A stretch of 12,435 bases of DNA, taken from NCBI GenBank assembly GCA_964531745.1, contig CAZHFX010000027.1, positions 1 to 12,435 on the forward strand, in the 5' to 3' direction. The notes beneath the pieces were generated by a model. It did not search any database. It saw nothing but the letters and a program-made list of their open reading frames with translations, and was not told the origin of the DNA. The position numbers were made by a program, and so were the translations under genes. Below are positions 5,227 to 12,136 of the stretch, piece after piece (the stretch's first letter is position 1; the number at the start of each line of letters is the position of its first letter). The DNA is from JACRFW01 sp964531745 (lineage in GTDB: Bacteria > Patescibacteriota > Patescibacteriia > Magasanikbacterales > GWA2-37-8).

Positions 5227-5257
5227 AATAAAACTCCCTTTGCGCGGGAGTTTTATT
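5227..5257 (+). terminator. Terminator after tRNA-Lys
   Basis: A perfect 12-bp stem pairs AATAAAACTCCC (5227-5238) with GGGAGTTTTATT (5246-5257) around loop TTTGCGC. The 3' arm supplies the T-rich tail, and ATT follows. The A/T-rich ends make it usable in both directions. Confidence 0.8.
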
Positions 5258-5277
5258 ATTGCTATGATTGAGAACGT

Positions 5278-5306
5278 TTGACACTTCCCACAACTTGTTT
5301 TACGAT
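5278..5306 (+). promoter_or_regulatory. Sigma70-type promoter for the small gene at 5340
   Basis: A perfect -35 TTGACA (5278-5283) is 17 bp from TACGAT (5301-5306, 4 of 6 consensus bases). It starts 20 bp past the tRNA-Lys terminator. The predicted transcript begins near 5313, about 27 nt before the ATG at 5340. It may also serve the lipoprotein gene that follows. Confidence 0.55.
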
Positions 5307-5339
5307 ATAAACAACTAAACCTTAATCACTCCAGCATAT

Positions 5340-5513
5340 ATGGAAAAAGAAGGACCCCTTAAAAAAAACCCCGCTGATAAACACGAAAGTAAATTGCCCG
5401 CCGGTGAGGGCGAGGAGCTGGAATTAGACCTAGAAGCNNNNNNNNNNCCCGCCCCTCTAGAGAAACGGACAGGCCTGTGCGGGTCAGACCGGGTGGGCCA
5501 AGAAGATAAATAA
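5340..5513 (+). CDS. Small charged hypothetical protein, interrupted by an assembly gap
   Basis: An ATG at 5340 opens a frame (MEKEGPLKKNPADKH...) of 32 codons, rich in Glu, Lys and Gly with an acidic stretch EGEELELDLEA. It runs into 10 Ns at 5438-5447. If the N run is taken literally, the same frame continues (PAPLEKRTGL...GQEDK) to a TAA at 5511-5513, giving about 57 residues. The true gap length is unknown, so the product could be longer or the two halves may not belong together. A good promoter lies just upstream. There is no Shine-Dalgarno sequence. No family is recognised; the composition suggests a disordered or low-complexity protein. Confidence 0.45.
   Translation: MEKEGPLKKNPADKHESKLPAGEGEELELDLEXXXXPAPLEKRTGLCGSDRVGQEDK
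5438..5447. other. Assembly gap (10 Ns)
   Basis: Ten consecutive undetermined bases inside a short reading frame. A fixed run of 10 is typical of scaffolding placeholders, so the real distance is unknown. The 60 bases after the gap are clearly more GC-rich than the AT-rich intergenic sequence around them. Confidence 0.97.
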
Positions 5514-5553
5514 CAAAATTTTAAAAGTTTTCATCACTTAATACACAATCTCT

Positions 5554-6084
5554 ATGAAACATCGGACGGGTTTCGTTATTCTCGGCGCAGCGGCCGCGGT
5601 CGCTCTTATCGGCGCCGGCTGTCAAAAATATCCGACCAACAGCGAAGTATTTCGCGATAGCAACGACAGGGGTAATAATACCAGCGACAGCCGGCCATTT
5701 AGCAAAGAAGGAGCGTCAAACGACGTGTACGAGTCGGCTTTTGACCTGGATCTTCCCGAAAATTCAAGTAAAGCTGTGGAACAGGACCTCCGGTCGGTGG
5801 TGCGGCCAATCTTCGGCGATATCAAGATAACTTCATTCATGAACAATTTCCCGAACGAAAGCTCCCTCAGTGTTGAATATACCGCCAAACGGCCGACGGA
5901 ACAGGGCAACCTAAACGCCCTCCTCTCCATTCTCAAGGACAAAGGTTATACTATTGAAACCAGTGGCGTTACGGATGGCAATGTCGCAGTGAGCGCCCGC
6001 AGTGGCGATAAATATCTCATTTTCGGTTTCAAATTGAATGAACAAAAAATTTCCGCTTCATTCATAGGCCAAAGCGGTTACTAA
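5554..6084 (+). CDS. Predicted lipoprotein of unknown function
   Basis: A 176-residue protein with a type II signal peptide: basic MKHR, a hydrophobic core (about 6-19) and the lipobox-like GAG-C with lipidation Cys23, so it should be anchored on the outer face of the membrane. Residues 24-65 are a Ser/Asn/Asp-rich linker. The rest (about 70-176) looks like a compact alpha/beta domain with alternating strands (IKITSF, SLSVEYTA, NVAVSA, YLIFGFKL, KISASFIG) and a helix NLNALLSILKDKG. I do not recognise a family. It starts 40 bp after the small gapped gene and may share its promoter. Its TAA stop overlaps the murG stop on the other strand (6081-6084). No Shine-Dalgarno sequence precedes the ATG. 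Confidence 0.8.
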   Translation: MKHRTGFVILGAAAAVALIGAGCQKYPTNSEVFRDSNDRGNNTSDSRPFSKEGASNDVYESAFDLDLPENSSKAVEQDLRSVVRPIFGDIKITSFMNNFPNESSLSVEYTAKRPTEQGNLNALLSILKDKGYTIETSGVTDGNVAVSARSGDKYLIFGFKLNEQKISASFIGQSGY

Positions 6085-7160
6085 ATCCCGCGCGTCAAAA
6101 CCCCTATTATCTCAACCAACTTCTCCGGTTTAGCCCTCGGAAGCAACCGGTGCAGACGCCCGCCCAGCTCCCGGCGCGCTTCTTGGTCCAAAACCAGCTT
6201 TTTCACTTCCTGCGCCAAAGTCAAACCGCTGGCCATAGCGTGCGTCAACATGACAATGCCGTTATTTTGAGCAAAATAACGAGCGTTGTCTTCTTGGTGA
6301 GTTCCAAACATCGGCAAAATCACCGCTGCTTTAGACAACGCGGCCAATTCAGTCAAGGTGGAAAAACCCGCGCGCGCCACCACCACGTCAGCAATCGCAT
6401 AAGCGTCCTTCATTTCGGACGTAAAAAATTGATAAACGTGATAATTATTAAAAATTTGTTCAGCGCCCAAAGCCTTGACCGCCGGTCGCTCGCGCCCCAC
6501 CAAATGAATGACATGCCATTCGCGCGGCCACTGGGGCAAAGCCTCAATAATTAAATTGTTGATACTCGCTGAACCGGTGCCGCCGCCCAACGCGAAAATA
6601 ACGCTGGCGTCGGCGGGAATATGAAAACGCTCCCGCGCGGCCGCCTCATCGGCAACCGACAAATCGCGCGATGGATTGCCAATCCACTCGGCTTTACGCC
6701 GAACAAGCGCCTGAGCGGTTTCTTTCAGAGCGGTCGTGACTTTGCGCGCAAACGGCATCATGAGCTTATTCGCGAGCCCTACCCGCACATCTTGCTGATG
6801 CACCCAGGCGGGAATGGCCAAGAGCGCCGCGGCCCAATGCAAGGGCACGCTCACATAGCCGCCGCCGGAAATTAAAAGATGCGGCTTTTCCCGCCACAAA
6901 ATAACCAACGACTGAAAAAAAGCGGCGGCCGCGCGAAAAATATCAAATAAATTCACAATAGAAAAATATCGGCGCCATTTGCCGGCGCCGATGGCGATAA
7001 AAGGGATGTTTTGTTCTTCAACAATCCGGCACTCCGGGCCGTTTTTTGTTCCAATCCAAATAAATTCGGTCTCAGGATATTTTTGCTGGTACGCGTCTTT
7101 TACGGCCAACAGCGGAATAACCGGCCCTAATGTGCCCCCGCCGGAAAAAATAATCTTCAT
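6081..7160 (-). CDS. murG: MurG, UDP-GlcNAc:undecaprenyl-PP-MurNAc-pentapeptide transferase
   Basis: A 359-residue GT-B glycosyltransferase (family GT28) that converts lipid I to lipid II on the cytoplasmic face of the membrane. From the ATG at 7160, the N-terminal domain starts MKIIFSGGGTLGPVIPLLA. It contains SGGGYVSVP (about 98-106) and VHQQDVRVGLANK, the position of the usual HEQN motif. The C-terminal nucleotide-binding domain has ALGGGTGSASIN (about 190-201), ADVVVARAGFSTLTELAAL and the HQEDNA motif. The first glycine loop lacks the usual GGTGGH histidine (Pro here) and HEQN reads HQQD. The frame also opens at a TTG (7175) overlapping the rpoD stop. The ATG is preferred because it fits the family start and has a weak GTGGA before it. 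It is the last gene of the dnaG-rpoD-murG run, with no terminator before the convergent lipoprotein gene. Confidence 0.92.
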   Translation of the reverse strand: MKIIFSGGGTLGPVIPLLAVKDAYQQKYPETEFIWIGTKNGPECRIVEEQNIPFIAIGAGKWRRYFSIVNLFDIFRAAAAFFQSLVILWREKPHLLISGGGYVSVPLHWAAALLAIPAWVHQQDVRVGLANKLMMPFARKVTTALKETAQALVRRKAEWIGNPSRDLSVADEAAARERFHIPADASVIFALGGGTGSASINNLIIEALPQWPREWHVIHLVGRERPAVKALGAEQIFNNYHVYQFFTSEMKDAYAIADVVVARAGFSTLTELAALSKAAVILPMFGTHQEDNARYFAQNNGIVMLTHAMASGLTLAQEVKKLVLDQEARRELGGRLHRLLPRAKPEKLVEIIGVLTRGI

Positions 7161-7171
7161 AATTCCACGCG

Positions 7172-8482
7172 TCAATAGTCTCGCAATTTACTGATGATAT
7201 CGGTATGCTGAATTTTTTCCAAGGCTTTGGCTTCAATCTGGCGGATGCGCTCGCGCGTTACGCCAAATTCCTGCCCCACCTCCTCCAAAGTGTGCGTCAC
7301 GCCGTCGGAGAGACCAAAGCGCATTTCCAAAATTTTTTGTTCACGCGGAGCTAAATCTTTAATCGCCTGATTGACATAGTCGCGCAGAATCTGGAGCCCG
7401 GCGGCGCGATCGGGCGAAACATTTTTCACGTCTTCAATAAAATCCGATAGCTGGGTATCTTCGTCGTCGTCGCCAATCGGCACTTCAAGCGACATCGTAT
7501 CTTGAGAAATTTTGATAATATGATAAATCTTTGACACCTCCTCGCCCATTTCCGCGGCCAGCTCTTCCGGCGTCGGATCACGTCCCAAATCTTGCAACAG
7601 ACGCCGTTGAATTTGCTGAAAACGATTGATCGTTTCCACCATGTGCACCGGAATGCGGATAGTGCGGCTCTGATCGGCCAAAGCACGCGTAATGGCCTGG
7701 CGGATCCACCAAGTGGCATAGGTGGAAAATTTGTAGCCTCGGTGATAATCAAACTTTTTCACGGCCCGGAACAAACCGATGTTGCCTTCTTGAATCAAAT
7801 CTAAAAGAGACAGACTTTTGCCCACGAATTTTTTAGCGATGGACACTACCAGGCGCAAGTTGGCTTCAATAAGCTTGCGATCGGCCGCTTTGTCGCCGCG
7901 CTCTTTGCGCTTGGCCAGCGCCACCTCCTCTTCCGCCGAGAGCAGAGGAATCTTTCCAATCTCGCGCAGATACATCTGGATTGAATCGGACGAAATCTGC
8001 CCCAGATCAAACGGACTATCCATATCCGGCTGTTCGCCCTGAAACGGCTTTAACAGCGCGGCCTGCTCTTTTTTCCCGCCCAGCAGACTACCCGTGCCTT
8101 CAACGACTAAAACGCCATTTTTCTCAGCTAAATCCAAAAATCCTTCATATAAATCAAGATACCGCTCCGGCCGCGGGAGCGCTTGAATCATCTCGGCTTC
8201 GGTAATAAAACCGCGATTCCGCCCTTTGGCAATCAAATTCCACAACTGTTCATCGGTCGGCTCAACCGCCTCTTCAACCGGCAACGCGGACGATTTGATT
8301 TTTGATCTTAAAAAAACCTTTTGGCGATCCTTTTTTAACCAGACTTTCTGTTTCTTCGCTCCGGCCTTCTTGGACAAATCTTTTTTGGCTGTAACGCGCT
8401 TTTTGCTGACAGCTTTCACTGCCGCCTTTTGGCGCGCCTTCTTAATTGTTCTTGACCGCGTCCGAGGCGCTTTCCCTGCCAT
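7172..8482 (-). CDS. rpoD: Primary RNA polymerase sigma factor RpoD (sigma70)
   Basis: A 436-residue group 1 sigma factor. Residues 1-65 are a Lys/Arg/Ala-rich extension. About 76-130 (TDEQLWNLIAKG...GFITEAEMIQALP...NGVLVVEG) looks like region 1.1. Region 1.2 is at about 165-195 (DSIQMYLREIGKIPLLSAEEE). Region 2 (about 204-275) contains NLRLVVSIAKKF, LLDLIQEGNIGL and the -10-recognising YKFSTYATWWIRQAITRA. Region 3 is at about 280-355. Region 4 (about 370-436) ends with the helix-turn-helix TLEEVGQEFGVTRERIRQIEAKAL, which reads the -35. The invariant aromatic and basic residues needed for promoter melting are present. The gene lies 27 bp downstream of dnaG, as in the classical macromolecular-synthesis operon, and the following murG begins 11 bp after its stop. 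No Shine-Dalgarno sequence; its own -10 lies over the dnaG stop. Confidence 0.95.
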   Translation of the reverse strand: MAGKAPRTRSRTIKKARQKAAVKAVSKKRVTAKKDLSKKAGAKKQKVWLKKDRQKVFLRSKIKSSALPVEEAVEPTDEQLWNLIAKGRNRGFITEAEMIQALPRPERYLDLYEGFLDLAEKNGVLVVEGTGSLLGGKKEQAALLKPFQGEQPDMDSPFDLGQISSDSIQMYLREIGKIPLLSAEEEVALAKRKERGDKAADRKLIEANLRLVVSIAKKFVGKSLSLLDLIQEGNIGLFRAVKKFDYHRGYKFSTYATWWIRQAITRALADQSRTIRIPVHMVETINRFQQIQRRLLQDLGRDPTPEELAAEMGEEVSKIYHIIKISQDTMSLEVPIGDDDEDTQLSDFIEDVKNVSPDRAAGLQILRDYVNQAIKDLAPREQKILEMRFGLSDGVTHTLEEVGQEFGVTRERIRQIEAKALEKIQHTDIISKLRDY

Positions 8483-8508
8483 ACTTTTGTAGAAACTAAA
8501 CTAAAAAC

Positions 8509-8514
8509 ATTATA
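8509..8514 (-). promoter_or_regulatory. Candidate internal rpoD promoter (-10 TATAAT)
   Basis: A perfect TATAAT on the minus strand overlaps the dnaG stop codon. At 16-bp spacing the -35 position reads TTGTTG (8531-8536), which shares only TTG with consensus. Transcription would start near 8502, about 20 nt before the rpoD ATG. Internal promoters ahead of rpoD are known in other bacteria, but the sequence CATTATAATG is palindromic and the match may be fortuitous. Confidence 0.4.
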
Positions 8515-10303
8515 ATGATTGCAATTCCGCCAACAAAGATTCTAAACGAGGCTGGTCGGCTCGTTTCTCCGCCTCAACAATCTCGTGGTGAATTTCGGCC
8601 CGGCGGGCACGCCGCCACTCTTCGCGAATGCGCGCTAATAATCGCTCCAGCTCCTCTTTGGCGGTCGTTGAATTCAACTCAAAAACAGAGGAATACGGAC
8701 GTAAAAGCAAAACATCAACGCTGTTCTCGGCGTTTTCCTCTTTTAGCCTGGCTTTCAGCATATCTACAACCAAACTATTATACTCATTATAAACGCTTTG
8801 AGCGATTTCGTAAAGGTCGGCGAGACCGGCATCGACAAAATACTCCTTTCGAAGAAACGAACAAGACGACCCGTAATGTTCCGGATACTTGGCAAGAACA
8901 GACCAAAAATCAAGAGCCAGATTGGCTAATTGGGTTTTTGGCCGCGCTTCCACGCTTGGCATTGTCGGCGTTTCTTTCGTTTCATGGCCAACTGCCGCGC
9001 GCGCCAATTTAACTTTTTTGCTCTCTTCGCGTAAAATATTTGATTCAATTTCCAGCTCTTCAGCCAATCTCTTCAACCAATCGTCGCGCTCAATTGCGTA
9101 AGGCAAACGGGATATTTGTTCAAGCAAAATAGTCGCCGCCCGTTGTTTAGCCGTCGGGTCGCGGCGATTTAACCCGTCCAAAGTTGCCGAAAAATACCAA
9201 TCCATGACATTGGTCGCCCGCTCTACCGCCTGAAACCATACAGCGGGATCTTTCTTGATGCATTCATCGGCATCTTTCGCGAAACCAGCTGGAATAGAAA
9301 TAATCTTTACCCGCAAACCTTCCTCCAAAGCCACTTCAATCCCCCGCTTGCCGGCGTTCTGCCCGGCGCTGTCGGCATCAAAAGCCATCGCGACCGCCGC
9401 GGTATAGCGTTTAATCAATTTTACCTGTTCCGCCGTCAGGGCCGTCCCCGATGCCGCGATCACATTCGTCATCCCCGCCTGATGGCAGGAAATCACGTCC
9501 ATCTGCCCCTCAACAAGTATCGCTAAATCTTTTACTTTGATTCCCGTTTTAGCCTTATTCAGCCCATAAAGGACGCGCGATTTATCATACAAAATCGTTT
9601 GGGGGGTGTTCACATATTTACCGCCGGAACGCTCGGTTTCCACCAGCACGCGCCCAGTAAAGCCAATAACATTGCCATGGGTATCGCTGATGGGAAACAT
9701 CACCCGGCCGCGGAAGCGATCGTAATATCCTCGTCCGCTCGCGGCATCCGCTCCGTCGCGCTTGATGGTAAGGCCAGCCGCCACCAGGTCGTCAATGCCC
9801 AGCCCTTTTTTTAACAAATATTTAGTGAGCAGATCCCACTGGTCGGAAATGTAGCCGATCTGCCAATCAATAATGGTTTGTTTTTTGACCTGCCGCCTCT
9901 CCAAATAGTCGCGCGCCGCTTTAGCGGCGTCCATATCCAACAAAAACTGATGAAAAAAATAAGCCGCCGCCGCGTTAATTTCCAGCAGGCGATTGCGCTG
10001 GCTCTGATTAATTTCGCTCGCGAAAGTGTCCACTGCCACTCCGGCTCGCTTGGCCAAAAGCCGCAAGGCCTCCGGAAACGTCAGACCCTCCATTTCTTGA
10101 ACAAAAGAAAAAATATCCCCGCCCTTGCCGCATCCAAAACAGTGCCAAAACTGTTTATCTTGATGCGCCATGAATGAGGGGCTCTTTTCGTTGTGGAAAG
10201 GACAGCGCGCCTTCCAATTCGCCCCGGCCTTCTTTAGAGGCACGTATTCACCGATAAACTGGACAATGTCAATTCGATCTTTAATTGTCTGGGTGTCGGC
10301 CAT
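8510..10303 (-). CDS. dnaG: DNA primase DnaG
   Basis: A 597-residue bacterial primase that makes RNA primers at the replication fork with the DnaB helicase. The N-terminal zinc-binding domain has C34-x2-H37...C55-x2-C58. The catalytic core includes RFRGRVMFPISD (about 196-207) and GFTGR (214-218). The TOPRIM domain has the metal-binding E265 (VEGQMDV) and D309-A-D311 (AFDADSAG), with the ASGTALT segment between. The C-terminal third (about 440-597) is divergent, helical and charged, as expected for the helicase-interacting domain. Length is normal. The gene is 40 bp after the histidine kinase stop and 27 bp before rpoD. The rpsU gene often found upstream is absent. The ATG at 10303 gives the standard start of the family; only a weak GCGGG precedes it. 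Confidence 0.95.
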   Translation of the reverse strand: MADTQTIKDRIDIVQFIGEYVPLKKAGANWKARCPFHNEKSPSFMAHQDKQFWHCFGCGKGGDIFSFVQEMEGLTFPEALRLLAKRAGVAVDTFASEINQSQRNRLLEINAAAAYFFHQFLLDMDAAKAARDYLERRQVKKQTIIDWQIGYISDQWDLLTKYLLKKGLGIDDLVAAGLTIKRDGADAASGRGYYDRFRGRVMFPISDTHGNVIGFTGRVLVETERSGGKYVNTPQTILYDKSRVLYGLNKAKTGIKVKDLAILVEGQMDVISCHQAGMTNVIAASGTALTAEQVKLIKRYTAAVAMAFDADSAGQNAGKRGIEVALEEGLRVKIISIPAGFAKDADECIKKDPAVWFQAVERATNVMDWYFSATLDGLNRRDPTAKQRAATILLEQISRLPYAIERDDWLKRLAEELEIESNILREESKKVKLARAAVGHETKETPTMPSVEARPKTQLANLALDFWSVLAKYPEHYGSSCSFLRKEYFVDAGLADLYEIAQSVYNEYNSLVVDMLKARLKEENAENSVDVLLLRPYSSVFELNSTTAKEELERLLARIREEWRRARRAEIHHEIVEAEKRADQPRLESLLAELQSL

Positions 10304-10312
10304 ATACCCGCT

Positions 10313-10342
10313 ACTCTACCACAGGCCGTCCGAGAAAAGCAA
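10313..10342 (-). promoter_or_regulatory. Weak candidate promoter before dnaG
   Basis: On the minus strand TGG-TAGAGT (10313-10321) resembles an extended -10, with TTGCTT (10337-10342) 18 bp upstream. Each hexamer matches consensus at 3-4 of 6 positions. The 40-bp gap after the kinase gene shows no hairpin terminator, so read-through from the kinase is equally possible. Confidence 0.28.
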
Positions 10343-10343
10343 T

Positions 10344-11582
10344 CTATTTCGCGCTCGCGCTATTTTTATTTTTTTTCAAAACAGACGGGGCTAATGTCAG
10401 CGGAAGAATAATACTAAAAGTAGTCCCCTCATTCTCTTTGGACGTAAAGCTTATCGCTCCTTTTAACTGGTCAACAATTGATTTAACGGTATACAGTCCC
10501 AAGCCCGTGCCGCTCGGAATTTTGTCTTTCACGTTGTCGGCGCGGAATAATTTACTGAAAATTTTGCCCTGTTCAGCCGCGGGAATGCCGTAACCGTTGT
10601 CCGATACGGAAACTCTATAAGTAGCGCCTTCAGCCGCGACCGCCACGGTCACTATGCCTTTTTCCGGAGTATATTTTACGGCGTTAGTCAATAAATTCTG
10701 AAAAATAATCCGAATATGTTTCGGGTCGGCGCTGATGACCGGAAAAATTTTAGGAACTTCTTTTTTTATGGCAATTTTTTTATTTATAGCCAGCGGCTTC
10801 ACTTCACCGATCTCTTCCTCTAAAATTTCCAGCAATTTGACCGGCTCGATTTTGACAGCGAGAGTTCCTAATTCTAAACGGGAAACATCCAGCATCTCGT
10901 TCACGAGCTCCACCATATGCCGATTGCTTAAATAAGCCTCCTCCAAATAAATTTTTTGATCTTTGGTGATTCGTCCGGCATCTTCTGACAATAGAAGCTC
11001 CAGGTACCAGCCAATGGTGGCCAAAGGTGTGCGCAACTGGTGGGAAGCCAGATAAACAAATTCGCTTTTAGCTTTATCAATGGCTTTTTCCTTGGTAATA
11101 TCGCTAAAAACCTCAATCGCTCCCACCACGGCATTATTTAAGATAATCGGCGTGGCGCTGATATACACCGCCAAATCAAAGGACCCGGGCCGGACAAAAT
11201 GATAATTTTTGGTGATTATTTTTTCCCGGCTAGTCAGGCACAGATGCAAAGGATGTTTATCAACAGAAACATGCCGGCCATTTTCATCGGCCAAAAGAGA
11301 AACCTCGCTCAAACGCTTACCCAGCATATCCGGCGTCCAAGCGAGGATCTGTTCCGCGACTCTGTTCATAAAAATTATAGAGCCTTTTTCATCAGTGGCG
11401 ACCACGCCGTCGCCGATACTGTCCAGCATGGCCTCTACCCGCAGTCGGTGCGTTTCAGTATTAATTTTTTCTTTTTGAAAATTCAGTGTTAGAGCGCGCA
11501 AACAGTAGGCTTCGTACAAAAAAGCCGCAAGCAAAAAAATTGAAACACCAAAAACGACGACTTGGATAGCGATTCCTTCCAT
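10344..11582 (-). CDS. Membrane-anchored PAS-domain sensor histidine kinase (orphan)
   Basis: A 412-residue sensor kinase with one N-terminal transmembrane segment (about 5-27), a short linker helix, and a PAS domain (about 48-165, beginning AMLDSIGDGVVATDEKGSIIFMNRVAE). The dimerisation and phosphoacceptor domain has H181 in LASHQLRTPLATIGW. The HATPase domain has the N box IIFQNLLTNAVKYTPEKG (about 292-309), G1 DNGYGIP (328-334) and G2 GTGLGLY (358-364). All catalytic boxes are intact, so it should be active. With one membrane segment and no extracytoplasmic domain, the signal is probably sensed by the cytoplasmic PAS. No response regulator is in the window. It lies 27 bp after the pilin-like gene on the same strand, so it may be co-transcribed with the pilins. 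No Shine-Dalgarno sequence. Confidence 0.92.
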   Translation of the reverse strand: MEGIAIQVVVFGVSIFLLAAFLYEAYCLRALTLNFQKEKINTETHRLRVEAMLDSIGDGVVATDEKGSIIFMNRVAEQILAWTPDMLGKRLSEVSLLADENGRHVSVDKHPLHLCLTSREKIITKNYHFVRPGSFDLAVYISATPIILNNAVVGAIEVFSDITKEKAIDKAKSEFVYLASHQLRTPLATIGWYLELLLSEDAGRITKDQKIYLEEAYLSNRHMVELVNEMLDVSRLELGTLAVKIEPVKLLEILEEEIGEVKPLAINKKIAIKKEVPKIFPVISADPKHIRIIFQNLLTNAVKYTPEKGIVTVAVAAEGATYRVSVSDNGYGIPAAEQGKIFSKLFRADNVKDKIPSGTGLGLYTVKSIVDQLKGAISFTSKENEGTTFSIILPLTLAPSVLKKNKNSASAK

Positions 11583-11609
11583 ATTTTTTACAGTTATGTC
11601 TATTCAGGC

Positions 11610-12053
11610 CTATTTCGTTGCGCTGATTACCAAGCTTCTTTCAGCCGATGGCGCGGAAACCGTGATACGGCCATTGGCGGTTTTAACAACAGAATAACTG
11701 GTTCCATTGGTGGAAACGTTGGAGGGATCAACTGGTATGGCGGTTAAGTACTGCTCATTTAATGTTAAGACAGATAAATCCACCAAGCCAGTACAGCTCC
11801 CTCCGGTCTTACAAATTTCCGTTGCCGTAGTAGTCAGACTGGCAGGCAAGATGCCTTTGTTGTCAATGGAGTACTGATAAATCGCGCTAAGAATGGTATT
11901 AACGTCAACCCGTCTCTGCGCGTTGCGAGTGTCGGCTAATTGTTTTCCCGGATTAATAGCCACGATGACGATGCCGGCCAAAATGGCGATAGCCGCCACG
12001 ACCAACAAAATTTCTAATAAAGTAAACCCCCTCTGGGAATTTTTTTTAATCAT
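11610..12053 (-). CDS. Type IV pilin-like protein (prepilin)
   Basis: A 147-residue prepilin. The basic leader MIKKNSQRG is followed by FTLLEILLVVAAIAILAGIVIVAINP, the class III signal. Cleavage and N-methylation by prepilin peptidase are expected between G9 and F10, with the conserved glutamate at mature position 5 (E14). The globular part has an alpha-helical spine continuing through RNAQRRVDVNTILSAIYQY (about 43-61). A cysteine pair (C81, C87) may form a disulphide. A C-terminal region ends in YLTAIPVDP...YSVVKTANGRITVSAP. The same C-terminal pattern occurs in the protein encoded upstream, so the two are tandem paralogues. It is probably assembled into a type IV pilus or pseudopilus used for attachment or DNA uptake; the assembly genes are not in the window. 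Confidence 0.9.
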   Translation of the reverse strand: MIKKNSQRGFTLLEILLVVAAIAILAGIVIVAINPGKQLADTRNAQRRVDVNTILSAIYQYSIDNKGILPASLTTTATEICKTGGSCTGLVDLSVLTLNEQYLTAIPVDPSNVSTNGTSYSVVKTANGRITVSAPSAERSLVISATK

Positions 12054-12085
12054 AATATGGTAAAAAATAATTTAATTTATATTCT

Positions 12086-12132
12086 GAATATGCTTAAAGG
12101 CGATTTCGACCTTTCTGCCTTTCAGTATATTC
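12086..12132 (-). repeat. Inverted repeat between the two pilin-like genes
   Basis: The arms GAATATGCTTAAAGGC (12086-12101) and GCCTTTCAGTATATTC (12117-12132) are complementary at 14 of 16 positions around a 15-nt loop. It begins 4 nt after the stop codon of the upstream pilin-like gene and is not followed directly by a T-run. A partial terminator or an RNA-stabilising hairpin that sets different levels of the two pilins is a reasonable reading. Confidence 0.55.
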
Positions 12133-12136
12133 ATAT

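Noticed and set aside
5469..5478. Palindrome ACAGGCCTGT after the N gap
   Set aside because: It lies inside the probable reading frame of the small gene and next to an assembly gap; no independent support.
7173..7175. TTG as the murG start, overlapping the rpoD stop
   Set aside because: The ATG at 7158-7160 begins at the conserved first strand MKIIFSGGG and has a weak GGA before it; the extra five residues have no family support.
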